Shown piece by piece: positions 36,980-51,300 of a stretch of DNA of 64,000 nt. Below the pieces are notes generated by a model. The model did not search any database and was not told the origin of the DNA. It saw only the letters and a program-made list of their open reading frames with translations. A program made the position numbers and the translations under genes. The stretch covers positions 5,926,170-5,990,169 of the forward strand of contig CM037830.1 in the NCBI GenBank assembly GCA_021234535.1, read 5' to 3'. The stretch's first letter is position 1. Every line of letters starts with the position of its first letter. The stretch is from Stichopus chloronotus (lineage: Eukaryota; Echinodermata; Holothuroidea; Aspidochirotida; Stichopodidae).

Positions 36980-39182
36980 TTTTGCAACATTGAAGAAACC
37001 AAAATTACTTCATTCAAATGGAACAAGGTCGTCCAATCTTTCAAAAAATACTTTGGTATTGAACTATTTATTGAAAACCACCCAGCTCATTCCTAAAATG
37101 TGATGTTTCTGTGGCAGATCTGAGAACAATTTGTGAAAGAATAATGTACATATTTCAGACAGAGGGGGGGGGGTATGTCATTAACATAGAATGTGATTGG
37201 CTGAGCATTACGAATGGTGCATGCGAACAGCTGTTCAGCATCGTAGTAGATAGCTAACTACGTACAACCTTGTTGTGCGCTGTTCAATGGTAATTTGTAG
37301 TGGGCAGTGAATGTTGCCTGAACAGTTGAAAGATAATATTACCAAAAAAAAGCCAAAATTTTAAGTTTCAGCAATATTGCTGACCATCATTTTCCAAATC
37401 GTATCAAAAATCGACCAGAATGTCTTTGGTAAAACTCTCATCAAAATTTGGATGGAACAGAATATTTTTATCATTTTTTGACATTGTAATGTATTAATTT
37501 GATAATAAACAGTATTTTGATAGATTATATTCTGACATGATCGACTCAACGTTCCATCATAAGCCTAGTGTTATGTACTGCCACGTTAAATTCAAAACCC
37601 TTTTTCCAAGTAATTACACATTTTTAACACAACCAAAAGGTATTAGAATTATAAGGGCACATTTGTGAATTTTTCTGTCGAGTAACATGTATATTATAGT
37701 AATGTTTTCATATTTGGGGATTAAAATGTTTGTTAGGTGATCGACTCATGATACCTGCATGCTACTCTTTCCTGGCATAGCGCTGGCGCTGGTGAAATGT
37801 TTACCTCCCCGTGCCGGTGTGCATGAAAAACTCAGCCTTGGCGTACAACTTGTAAGGCCTAGCCTAATCACTGTGCATTTTCGATTTTGTACTGCAAACT
37901 ACTTCTAAGCCAAAACCACAGCTACAAAAGTTTTTAGTCTAGTTTGTTTCCACTTAATTCACATTAAGTCCAACAGAAAATATGATTATTTCCTGCCAAA
38001 TATGATAGAACATGTTTAACTGTATGCTTCAAGTTAGATGCTTATGTTAATAGGTACTGTGGGAGTTACTAGAAATAAGATGTTGGGGGGAACAAAAAAG
38101 AATTGTCTGGGGAGATGAATCTCTGTCTGTAAGCTTTAGTACTACACATACAGTATGATGGGGTGACCTTTGAATGCACACTTAGAGGAATCTAACATTC
38201 CAAGATTGGGACGATTCCACCTTCAAGAGTCAAAATATTTTATTATCATCAGTCGGTATTGTCTTAAATGAAGATGCACTCAAGAGACAAAAAATTGTCT
38301 CAGTTGTCAGAGTGAAATTATGCGTTCTTTGTTATGACAACCCATCACGAAATAACCTATTCCCAAAGTGCCCATTGAGTGTGCACTTCCTGACTTAATG
38401 CAGAAAGGTACAAAAATGATGGCATGCTTCAAAATTAGAAACTGTCTACTGAAATTCAATAAATCTAGTGAAATTCAGTTCACCTGTTTCAAATATATTT
38501 TGGTTGGAGAATGATTGCTGATGCAGGGCTTCATTCGACGCAACAGTTAAAACAAGTTACCACAGCAGAGTGGAATGTTAGGTTAGATCAAGGGTGAAAT
38601 TAACCGGGTGCCAGTCACCATTTGCTGCCCGTTTCCTGCTGCTGTAAACTGGGCCTGTTAAAGGGACTGATTGAGTTGATATTGTTTCATTTGCGATGGG
38701 TGAGGGAAACAATTGCATGCTAATATGTCTAATTTTCCTCAACACTTTAAATGAAACATTCCAATGATATATGTGACCTAAATTTCCAGTGGGTTATTTT
38801 TTTTTTTCATGAGGAAAATTTACAGTGACCCAATCCATAAATTTTACTTACCATTGTCAAATTTCAATGTCAAATAAGTAGTCTCAAAGATCAACAAAGA
38901 GTTCTTGCAATGACTTTGCTGCTGTAAACTGTGAGGGAACTGGAATCTTTCTTTACCAGAATATAGAATGTCATCTTAATGTTGTGTACATGACTGTATT
39001 TTCAGTGCAGCGAAAGTCTAGGTTTATTTCGAAATACCTTTCTATTTCAAAGGGAAATTCCTCCTGGCAAGTATTAAATATACTGTTTTTTCCTCTAGTT
39101 ACATTTCTTTGCATGGCCTCCTACCAAATTTTAACCATAATGCTATCACTAATGCTGCACAGTGCTTTCTTTTGACATTTAG
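36980..39182. other. Upstream region of CEP83
   Basis: No coding exon was recognised. The promoter and any non-coding first exon of CEP83 should lie here or further left. The region includes a 9-base G run at about 37166-37174 and a partial relative of repeat family C at about 38735-38925. There is no obvious TATA box immediately upstream of the first coding exon. Confidence 0.4.
38735..38925 (+). repeat. Dispersed repeat family C, partial copy 3
   Basis: Blocks TGTGACCTAAATTTCCA and TCAAATTTCAATGTCAAATAAG align, in order, with TGTGACCTTAATTTCCA and TCAAATTTCAAGCTTAAATAAG of the copy at 1740-1985. The left part of that copy is not represented. Confidence 0.5.
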
Positions 39183-39223
39183 AAACATCATTACCACTCC
39201 ACTCAAGTTTTAAACCTGGGACA

Positions 39224-39360
39224 ATGGAAGAGCAAGATATAACAGAAAGTCTCGCAAAACTGTCTCAAGAGACAGAACTGCAGAAAATGCTGGCAGATGA
39301 GAAGATGAGGTGTGACATGCATAAGACCAACTACCAGACTTTGAAAGCCGAACACTCAAG
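39224..39360 (+). CDS. CEP83: CEP83 coding exon 1
   Basis: Residues 1-45 plus two bases of codon 46. It contains [11 protein letters not shown] and NYQTLKAEH, the most conserved N-terminal block of CEP83. The exon itself probably begins at 39183 after a pyrimidine-rich acceptor ending TTTAG. Donor is AAG/GTATGT. Confidence 0.9.
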
Positions 39361-42300
39361 GTATGTAAAGTGTTCTTTCTCTCCAAAAAATTGTTAAAAA
39401 TATGCTTGAAGTAGCTTTAGTGTAATTTTGAAATTTTGCTTAAACAGGATGTTTTCAATTGTCAAATATGGTGAATGTTGCCTGTATCTCATCATAAACT
39501 GGCAATCTCTTCAGTTGGAAGTCTTAAGTGTTCAGTCTGCGATTTTCCACATTACAGTACAGTAGTACTGCAATATAGCAGTATGGCAGCATCTGAAAGA
39601 AACACATTTTCAACTTGGGTTCATCCTGATCTTAACTTGTAAAATCCCGATCTTTAGAATTGTGTATCACAGAGGTTGAAGTGTCTCTTGCAGATTGCAG
39701 ATGGACATGAAACGACTCCAAGATGAACTGGACAAAGTTCGAGAGGAGAAGAAAGCAGCTGAAGAAAAACTGCAGTCGTTGTTGTCAAAAGCAAATAAAG
39801 AGCTCACAGAACAAGCTGGACAGATTGCTGATCTCAAGTCACAGGTAGACCTTTCTTTGAAGACATGCTGCCTTTTTGAAATCCAAACATTTTTATCTCA
39901 TTGCCCTATAGGGGCTAGATGAGATATTGTAGTCACTTGGCTAGTGGAGCTATATATTGTACTGTGCACCCTGGGAGAATGGTTGCCATGGAAACGCTTG
40001 GAGTGGATGAGTAGCGATACCCCAGGGGTACCCCATGGTAGAGTGACCATGGGTACAGGAGGGTCATGTTGGGTGGTATAAATGAAAACGTGTCCATGCC
40101 AATGTGTGTGCGTGTGTGTGTGTGTGTCCGGACCTGTCCAAATTGTGGTTTTTCCAGAATAGTTTGAAAAGCATATGAGCCATTAAGTTGAAACTTGGTA
40201 AGGTTGTGCATGATGCCAATACCTGCAAGATGTATTAGTTGTATGGAACATGGAGTCAAATTTGCTGATTTTTGAGGAAAAAAGTCTATTTTGCCCCAAA
40301 ATTGCTATTTTCAGCATATCTTGAGAAGTATGTAAGCATTTACTACAAAATTTGCAAAAACATTCCTGAAAATGAAAACTTTCAAGGTATATCACTTCTG
40401 TAGTAAAGAGAGTGAAATTTGCTGATTTTTGAGAAAAAAAAAGCCAATTTTGCCCCCAAATTTGTATTTCCAGCATATCTTGAGAACTATGAGATCAATT
40501 AACTTACAGTTTTGTAGGTACTTACCTGAGAACACATTGTTCAACTTAATATTAGTGTAATGGTAAATCGAGTCAAACTTGCTGATTTTTTAGAAAAAAA
40601 GCCAATTTTGCCCCAACATTTCTATTTCCAGCATATCTTGAGAAGTATTTGAGCATTTAATGCAAAATTTTGCAAAAACTTACATGGGAATGAAATATTC
40701 AAGGTATACCACTTTTGTAGTAAAGAGAGTGAAATTTGTTGAATTTTTAGAAAAAAAAGAAGCCAATTTTGCCCCAAAATTTGCATTTTCATCATATCTT
40801 GAGAACTATTAAACCAGTTAAAGTTTTGTAAAGACTTAGCAATAAACTATTACCAATTTCCATGTGCAGGCCCTGTAGTGAAATCAATGTGCATGTTGGC
40901 GATGAGATACGCAACTCCGTGGATTGCCCTCTTGTTTCATCTTTGACATCTCCGAGATATTCTAAACTTTTCTTGTTTATAAAGTGTTCTGCAAAAAAAA
41001 AAATCATTTGTGAGTGTTGCCTACAGTGTAAATGCTCCATAACTGGATCCTTCTAAAGACATCAATGGGACTTTCTGAAGTTTCTGCATCTTCAAGCCCC
41101 TTGTAGGAATTTGCTGAATGATGCAGAGAAAAAGCAGTAAAAAGTGAAGCTTTACAGTATGTTATATCAGTAAAACCCTTTGGTAATCTGTGAACCGAAT
41201 TCTCTGATCAATGATAAAGTGCAAGACTTGCTTATACTGTAATGCCATGCTTAGGGGGGTGTTTGAATTCCCTCAATATGGAATGCCTGTGTATAGTATT
41301 ATAACTGTAATGAGCTAAATGTTGTACATCAATTAAAAACTTTTCAAGAAATATTAAATTTTCATGACCTGAGAGATGCACCACTCCTGTTGATAGAATA
41401 ATTCTCAATCATTGCCAATTCACGTTAGTCTCTGAAAACAAAGAAAGTTTTCCAGATTTGATAGAATCGAATGTACTGTAGTGTATGCAACTTTGAAACT
41501 GATGTAGGACTTTTAAAGATTCTGCGGTGAGATGTCTTTAGTCCCCTTCCCTCCCCCTTTTGTCACCTGTGGTTCAAACTGTGACAACTATTCATGCAAC
41601 TGTGATTAGTTCACCACTCATTTCTGATATTTTAATCTCACACAGGTTCTTACCCCAGAGAAACTGGAATTAGTCAAATTAAAGATCAGTGAGGACATGG
41701 AACAGCCATTCAGAGAAAGACTCACACAAGTCTGCAAAGACCTTGACCATTTCAGGGAAGGCTATAACAAGCTAAGATATGAGAACACATTTTTAAAGTC
41801 GGAATATGAACATGAACAAGCTGAGAGGAAGAGGGTCTTGGATGAGATGAAAACTCAATATGAAACTGAGGTGATCATAAATTTATAGAAATATTAGAAT
41901 ATTTTAATGCACTAAAGGTTTTTTGATAGCTTTCCCTTTTTCCTTTTTTCCTTCCTCTGATTAATAAATGTGTAAACTGTGAAAAGAAAATTACAAATAT
42001 AGTACCATGTTTTATGTAAATGTGTGCACACTTGACACCACGGATGGGTGCCTCCTCCCATGGAGCTATTTCAGATAGAGAACAAGCAGAATGAAGTCCC
42101 TTCGTAGCAGTATGGTTGCCAACATTCCTTTCCTAATGAGCTGTGAGTTTGCAGTATTGTTTGCAAACAATGACAATGTTCTAGTCAGTCAGCTCTAATC
42201 GGTGAGCTATGTAATCTTTCTTGGCTCTTCCGGATTGTGTGCTCTCACGTGTGAGTAATCTGCGGTCCTGCGATGATGATTGATAATGGTCCAGAGAAGG

Positions 42301-45300
42301 ACGTGAGACTTCTGTTATAGATGACATTGTTGTTAAAAAAACGTGAAAAGGTTACGCACAAGTACGCTGTTTAACCTCTTTTAGGCTGTAGTGAAGACAT
42401 TATGGCTAACTGCACGTAAGGATCCTAATTTGAGGAAACCTGTGGAAAGTGCTGAAAAATCACTGTGGAAAATTCCATGAATTTTCCACCCCTCAAAAAG
42501 TAGGTTGTGTAAAACGTCATGTAACTTTCTAACTAGTATTCTGATTTTTACAGGAGTTTTTTTTGTAAAGATATGTGGTGAACTGCACATAAGTATCTAA
42601 ATGGTATAATAAACTTTAAACAACTACGCAGCAGCCCTTAGAGCTTTTTGTGAATACGCATTAGCTAGTCTTGCTTTTCTCCAGTTGTTTCGATCAGTGT
42701 ACCCGCTTGCTCTGGCATCACAGTTGGCAACGATGATCATACTTCAAAGGGATTTCCTAAGGAGATAAGGGCAATAAAACAGGAGGAAATGTAAAGGATT
42801 AGTAAAGAGAGGAAAGGGGTGTAAATGAGGCGATGACAACACGCGCAAATCTGCTTAATCCTGTTACTTGTTTATTCTCTATCTGTAATAGTTCCATGTT
42901 CTTCCTTAGGTCATTCAAGTCTGGCATCTCACAGTGTGCAGACATCAGCAATATCAAAATATCCAAAATGTGTGTTGCTCATTTATGAAAATAAAGTGTA
43001 TTCTGCTTCATCCACGTGTTCATTTTATTTCCCCTTTTTCAAAACAAATATAACATCAAGTTTTACAGTTCTTCATCTCTCATTTAATACATTAGCAATG
43101 AGTGTCTGCATCAGGTACCTGACTGACAATGTCAGGTCACTGTTCTGAGACTGCTCCCCATTATCCGTAGTTTCACCAACACCCATTTTAATTGTTGAGT
43201 GACAAAATTCAGTATGTATGCCTAACTGAGGACACCTCATTGTAATGGGTGCGTGTAAGATGCACTGTGGTGTCATATCAACAAGGAAAGCAAATTGTTG
43301 TATTGTAGCTTCCAACTCACAGCCTAATGTAAGTTATATTTGTTGGTTCCTCAGTACCGGACTAACTATGAATTGTGGGTAGATGGGTCGGAATTTTGCA
43401 CGAGATATGAAAACTATTGAGCAATGCTGGCATATATTGACAATTTTAGTGTTTGAAGAATAAGACATCAGCAAAACAGTCTTGCTCGCTTTTTATCTCA
43501 GAAATTTTAACAGTGACAAAACTAAAGAGTAGATGACAGAAGCGTCTTTTTTGCTTTTGAATCTATGAGGAATTTTGGGACTCTTATAGCAGTCTCTCTG
43601 ACTAAACTTTTTCTTGGTATCAGAGCTTGCTAATTATAACATTGGGTGGCCATAATCAGAAAACTGGTATATTTTGTTGACTGACTTTGTAATATATTGT
43701 CAGTGAAATTGATGTGTTTATCATTCACGACTGTCTTGATCAGATTGAGAGCCTCAGAAAGGACAAGGAAACCATAATAGCCAGGTACTCTCAAGACAAC
43801 AACCAGGAAGGGGACAAGATACGCAACCTCCACAGAGAAAATGCTCAACTCAACCTGAAGAATAAAGGTATTTCTGTGGGATTTTTCTTGAAATTTCCAA
43901 ACCAAAATTTTGTCTGATGTAAGGTAAATAGTATGCAAGTAAGTGGATGAAATGTGCATCAAATTTCTACATTTTATTTTGGAGGAACTGACTTATTCCA
44001 GGCTTGCATTGAACTCTTACCCACTTTACTGACAGTGAGGAATTTTGTGTGTGGTAAGTGAAAACTTAAATGCAGGTAAGTTTCTGGGTAAGTATACTAG
44101 TACAGTATGTGGATATGGCTGTAATATAAATGACTGTTTAAAAATAAATGGAGACTAACAGACAGCAAGAATCTGTTGTGATTCTCTTTACTTTGAATAA
44201 TTTATAGTGTCTGTCATTTTGTTCAGTAAACATTTACCGTCAATCAACACCAAATAACATGTAACATGTTACCTCATGAGGCTTTGCTCTCTGAAGGTAT
44301 TTTGTCTTAGTATTTAATACATGCTATAAAACTAGTACTTTGATTTTAAGTGGCTTTAAAATGGGTAAGTGAGTTAGTCATGGTGACAAAAATGTTAAAT
44401 GAGAGACTGGCCCTTATCCAATGCAAGGTCAATGGAATAGATAAAAAAATTCAGAGAAAAAGCAAAAGATATTTAATTTTTTCAATGTGCATGTCTCTGT
44501 GACTCTTATATTTTTATTTCTACTTTACTTTTGTTGAAATGAGTGTTAAACTCAACTGGACATTAGCTTAGAAACAACATAAGAAGACTCGAATTCAAAC
44601 TGCTTCACCAGTTTTGTGAATCATGTGCTCCTTTTTAATCTGATCAAATGTGAAGGCTGGAGTGGATGTAGGACTTTTGTTTAGTGGTGAGTTACTTATT
44701 GTGGGGAGTTTCATCCATCTGAAAAATTTAGATAAAAACGGTGCCCTCGACATGGTGTACAAGTTTTTACATCAAAACCATGAGCAACATCAAAAGTGAT
44801 ATATCTGAGATAGACTGTTAAAGACACATATCTATGGTACACCAGGATGTATTAGTTGTACAGTGTTGAACTGTCAAATATAGCCCACCTTAGTACGTGA
44901 AAATTAGTCTTGGAATATTTTTTGAAGGGGAATGCACCCCTTCTGGATCAGCCCTCAGAAGGGTATCTTTTGCATATGCAACATATCCCCATTGTAACAT
45001 AAAAGACAAAGTCTGGCTCTAATTTTGTGGATGTTTCATATTTCACCAGATGGGTCAGAGGGTACAGAGTACAGACAAAGCTAAATTAATTCCTTTGTGT
45101 CATCAATTAAATTGGAGAGAGCAGGAATCTTTTTCAAGCGTGTTCATGGCAAGTGAATGATCGTAGATATTTCAGCTTGCTTGAATGATATTTGTGTGAA
45201 GAATATTCCCGAAGTTACCAATCTGTGGCATATGTTTGCCAATATATGTTTTACGAGAAATTTTTCAGTGAATTTCAAGTCTCTGAGATGAAATCAGTTT

Positions 45301-48300
45301 TCATGAGTTGATCTCTTCATCAGGCCTGTTGTCGGAGCTGGAGGAGATCCGTGCCCAACGAGAGCAAGCGGGACTCCAGTCAGATCATGTGACCAGGTTA
45401 CAGTCTCGACAACTCTCCGAACATGCCACCAATATCAAAACTCTTGAGGTGAGGAGGTTTTTGGGAATATGACTGTATGACAAGGGATTGTTTGAGATAG
45501 GGAGATGACATAAATTCAATTAGTTTTCATAAATGCAGGAAACTATGAGAGGATGAATGAAAAGGACCATGTTTAGGGAACTTCAGTGATGCATTTATTA
45601 CAGCAGTAAAGACTGATTCCAAATTGTTCAACTCCCTTTCCATGTTTGCCTACTGTATGAATTTTGGTAGGCAACCTTTAATACAAAGAGATTTCTAATC
45701 CCAGATGTTCTTTGAAAAGGAGGTGTTAATGCAAGAATTCTGTCACAATTGAGAAAATTGATTTGATTCCAGGTTGCCTTTGAGGCTAAGAGTTGGCCAT
45801 ATGTAGAGTCACTGCAATGGTCCATAACAGATCATCCAGTGTTCTGCATGAAAGGGTTTTAAGGGGTAGCTGTCCTTTCCCCGTGAGTAAAAATTATTGC
45901 CCCCCTGAAATAGCTTCTCCAAAATAGTCCCCTCGTCTACAAAAACCCCACTGGGCAATATGCTCAGTTGCTATTTCAAATGGAACAAGAACTTGCCTAA
46001 GTAACACCATTGCACATCATTCAGCATCTCAGCTATCAAAACTTTCTTTGCCCCTCCCCTCAAACCACTTCCCCCTGCAGTGGCCCCTTTGCAGCCGTTC
46101 AGGTGTGGTCGCACCCCTCTAACAGAACTTGCACACCAGATATTTGATAGGTGCATATTCTGCTGGGAAGGGATTGCAGATTTTGAATGATTTGAAAGCC
46201 TTAAAAATAAACTGAGTTGCTAAAAATCTGGCAGATATAATTCAACAAAAACATTCTATCTAATCTCAGTGCAAAAGGGAACATCCATCTTGTGGTTTCC
46301 AATACACAAATAGGTGTGAGACTTGAGATCCCACAGTTATATTATTCATGAGTGAGTGGTCTGCCGGATGAAAGCTCCTGACAAACTTGCAGTAGCAGAT
46401 ATTATCATTCTCTGCCTTTAAAAATATCACATCCTGTGACTGTTTCTGTGGCAGAAGTTTGAGTCCCCCCCTTCCCAATGGGTGCTGTTGAAATTTGTAA
46501 GGTTGCAAAGTGAACTGTAAATGTAATTCACTGATTGTTCAAAACCCAGGGAAAGTGTGTTGTTTAACCCCAAATGCTACCACAAGCCTTCGACTTGTGA
46601 CAGAAATGTTCTATGCACATGGAAGAAAATAAAGAGGTGCAAAAGTGGTACTTTGACTAATTCATGTATAAATTAAGGCGCGTTCACACTGCAACGATAT
46701 TGGATCGGATTACGTTCCGATTTTTTTTATTTTTAGTAAATATCTTCTCCATCTCTGATCGAAAAGAACCAAAAATTTGTCAACTTGTGTAAAGAAATGA
46801 TTTGTACCAGAGGACTATGACAATGGAATGTTGTCTAATTATTTCATGACCTCACACCGACAGACAGCTTTTATCGGACACTCATAGTTTGATAAAAGCT
46901 GTCTGTCGGTGTGACGTCATGAAATAATTAGTAAAAATTTGATTTTCTTAGTCATGCGATACAAATTATTTATTTACACAAGTTGACAAATTTTTGGTTC
47001 TTTCTGATCAGAGATGGAGAAGATATTTACTAAAAATAAAAAAAATCAGATCATAATCCAATCCGATATCGTTGTAGTGTGAACGCGCCTTTAGATTCTT
47101 CTTGTACATTCTGTAATACTTAAACCTCATCTGCATGCCTTTATTTCTCAGAAGATGTACACCAATGTTTTGCCTTTCTCCTTGATCAGACTGAAAAGAA
47201 TTCCCTGAAACTCCACATGGATCAACTCCAGAGAGAACTTGCATCCTCCCAGGAGGAGCAGCGGATCCTGAACAACAAGATCCACGACCTGGAGCGGCAG
47301 AACTCAGAGCTCCGGGGACAGCTGGAGGAAATCATACATAAAAAGAAACTGGAACTCACAAATGCTAAGATGGAGACCGTGAAGATCAGAGGAGAATTGG
47401 AACGAGAGCAAGATGTGATCGTTAACCAGTTAGAAGGTGATTTGTTTGCCTTGTAAAACGAGATGGAGAAAGTACCTGAAAATTTGTGATATATTCACAC
47501 TGCAAGTCATGTAGGGGACGTGATTCCTGAGGCTGTGTAGGAGAATCTGTGTGTCAATCATGGGCTGATCAAAAAATTTAAGAGATGGTTTAAGAAGGTT
47601 TTAGAAGGTTTAAATAGAAACCATTATCTCATTATCTTAAATTATGCTTGTACTGATCACACACTGGTCAAATGATCACTAACAAAGTATTTGAGACCTT
47701 TTTGTCTATCCATCAGGTGCTAAGTAAAACAGAGATGTCATTGAACATTCAAAATAATACCAAGTGCTACTGTTATCAGTATTTTTCTGTGTAAATCAGT
47801 AAACCAGACAAACTTTGATACACCAATTTATCCCAAACTTTCATTTTTTTCCTTGGTCATTATGTTTTGATGTCAAAATGCTTGGTGTTTGCTTATTCTG
47901 ATCATTAACTCATGCAGAATTGAAAGCAAAGTTGGAAGTCGCCGAAAGGTCCCTTGAAGCTCAGAGTAGCCTGGTGGCTGAGAAGGAGAAAGAAATAGCC
48001 CGTAAAGTTCAAACGGTCAGAGAAGAAGAGTGGGAGAAAGTCAGTCAACTTGAAACAGAAAAGTAAGCTTATGAATAAACATTTCTAATTGGTGCTGAGA
48101 ACAGGAAGGAGTGGAAGTCAGTGGGGTAGAGGAGATACCTTGAGTGGTGTCATAAAAGATGGCAGTGTGATGATGGTGATACTTTGTGTGCTACGACCAA
48201 TCTCTTCAAGGATAATCTGTCTGCCAAGTAAATATCATTTGCAACAACCAGTAGTGCATCTGTCAACTTCACATGTGCCTTTCCAAACTATCCTGTATTC

Positions 48301-51300
48301 ACCGTTTACGGCACTACAGGTATTTACAATATTCAGTGACTTTTTTTATGTTGTTATCTCAGCCATTCTGACCGAATCATCGGTGGAAGAATAGGACGTG
48401 ACGTAGTGAGAAATTGAAATTATCCAAATGTAGACTGTACTGACAAAAGCTGAAGTTTTTATATGAGTTTTAAATTGGTCCAGCCACTTTATTTCATTAT
48501 TTCAGGTGATACGAAAAGGCTTTCTAGCATTCTTTAGTGAAATGCTTATCCATTCTTGATATCACTACATGTTCCCTTGTCTTTTGTATACTTTTTCCAT
48601 AGTCATTGATCTCAAAAAGTTTGAAATATTTTTCTGTCAGTAATTCCTTTTGATTTTTTTTTCGTTATTCAGACTCGATCTGGAAGCTAGACTTCAAGAA
48701 ACAGAAAAGTTACAGAGAGAATCGGAAGTAAAATCCAAACAGGAAAGAGTTGATCTGGAGGAAAGAGTGCATGAGGCTGAGAGGAAACAAGATGAGTCAC
48801 AGAAGGAGGCAGCAATCTTAAAGTGAGTTTGTCTTCTCTGTTTTACCTGACAACATTTTAATAATTATGCCAATTATCAAGGAATCAAGTGTCATTCTTG
48901 TGGAGATGTGTTGTAATGTAATGAGCCAAACCACTGCATCACCTAGGAATAGTGGCTATTTTCTCTTTAAAATTAAGATAAGAGTCTGAGCTAATTTTTG
49001 GATATTGAATTTACTATGTCTATACTGTGTACTTAGTTGATGCTATTTCATGTGATCATTATAGCATTTCCCTTTGATATTTTCTGGTATATTTGATTCC
49101 GGAGAAAGCATGCTTAATTGCTTTACATCTCAAGAGAGAAATCCTGACACAAAGTCAATCCCTGGTAAACTGGAGAAAGTCTGTCATTGTCTTTGGTGAG
49201 AAAATAATACACTGTGTAGCAATATAGTATATTGCTCTGGTGGTAACAAATAAATCTTTGCATTCAGTCTATTCATGAAGCAATAATGTAATATTTGGTG
49301 TGATGAATGTTGCAGTAATGAAACTGCACAGAAACTGACATATTCTTGTATGTTTTGTTTAATAAAAGCATTAAAAACTGTCATGTACTTCCTTACTTTT
49401 CTAATTGTTTTCAATAATATTTTGAAATGGGCAACTAAACAGCCAATGTGGTTACATTCAATCTCTTTGAGCAGAACAAAACTTGAACAGCAGAGGTCAT
49501 TGCAGGAGGACCTGGAATCAGAGAGAGACCAAACTACAAAATTAAGAGAGAAGATGCAGCAGACCTCGGCAGAACTGCAGAGCATGAAGGCCCTGGAGAA
49601 GCAGCTGAACCACGAAATGGAGAAAAGCAGGAACATCATTGAGAACCTACGAGACGAGCTGAGGGATGTGAGGTACGATGCGGAAAAAACGGTGGAGGTT
49701 TCACGGGCGCAGCTGGATCAACACAAGATGAACTGGCTTGATGAGAAACAGCAGTACCAGAATAGGATAGACAGCCTGGAGAAGCAGGTTAAGGACACAC
49801 TGAAAAAGGTCCAAGAACAAGAAACAATTACCAAGAAGGTATTGTTGTAAAAATAATTGGTCAATATTGTTACCTCTAATCTCATGGAAAATATTCCCAG
49901 GGAACTGTAAATGGTCATAATTGCAGGGGACGATCTGTAATTATTGAAATGTCTAAAACTCTGATTTGTCGTCAAAAAGGAAACATGTTTACTAGTATGT
50001 GATAGTTTCTCAGCAAGACAGAATCAAGCCTGGGTTAAGGGTCTTGCAGAAATTATTGGTTTTTGCCCATGGGAAGTTTACAAGAGCTCCTGTCAACATT
50101 ACACAATCTAGATCATGTCTCAGGCTGATTGATAATTCATAAATGCCTGCAATGAATCCTTGCAAAGTGATGGGCTTAAAGCCATTAGAACTTGGATTTG
50201 AATAGACTTAGAAACTTGTCAGAATTTCAGTTAGAAGCACAGCAACATGATCAACTACCACTAGTGGTTGTAGTACACTCCTCGTGTGTAACTTGTATCA
50301 TGGATGATGTCACAGAAATGGTTACTATGGTAACATACAGTATGGGCTATTATTGCTGTGTACATACTATACATTACACTAGTGTTGGTACGAGTATGTA
50401 CGTACGCTCAGTCAGTGCGACAGATTACCATAGGTGTATACGCTGCTCTTATACTTTGCAAAGAAAAAACAAGACTTTCTAAATTATAGTCCTAAGGTCA
50501 GTCATGAGATTAGCGAAACACAAAATATGCCAAACATGTTTCAAACTGACCATCTTTGTCCTAATCCTAATTCACAACAAGTTTCCCGTAACTTAGTGAC
50601 AAAACTGCCGTGCGCGTACTTGGCATGTTTTGCCTGATGCTAATTCCTCTGTATGTAACAACATGTCCTTCAGCAGAAAATTAGCCAGATGAACCAGTAT
50701 GCATATCCAGTTCTGTCCAACTGTGAGAGCAGAGAATTTTAGTGATTGGTTCAAAATCTAACACTGCAATGCCTGGTGTCCTATGCCTTCACTATACAAC
50801 ATCCTAACAAATAACGGCAAGCCTAACCCAACTCCTGGCCTGTGCAGTAACAGATCTTCCAGGAGTTGTCTACTAATTGTCTATCTCAAACAAATCGTAC
50901 TTAGCGATAAGAATGACAACCACACAATGCTTAATCCCGGTTCCTCCATACATTTGTGCAAGGCCTAAGAAAAGATATTGTAGTACTGCAACCTAACTAA
51001 CGTCACATAACTTGCTTCGCTAGTCAAATGGTCACTTGTTAGTCACTCGAGCCAAATGGCCACTCTAGTATGGGTCATGTCACACCATCATATTTATCCC
51101 CTAATTTGAAACCGTAAAATGAAGTGTCTGCTGTGTTAATGGAGCAAATTGTCTGCACAGAGCAGGGGATTGGCTTCCAATGTCTGTATTCTTCTCAACA
51201 TTACTTTTCTGCTGTTTCATATGTTAATAAACTGATGGGCTGTCATTAGATTGTTTCAAGGTTAAGTGTTTTCACCACATGTCTTGATATCTGCAAACCC

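Noticed and set aside
48089..48394. 101-codon frame inside CEP83 intron 7
   Set aside because: Does not continue the coiled coil and would break the family alignment; splicing from 48062 to 48673 restores it.
49184..49639. 151-codon minus-strand frame
   Set aside because: Antisense shadow of CEP83 exon 9 and its upstream intron.
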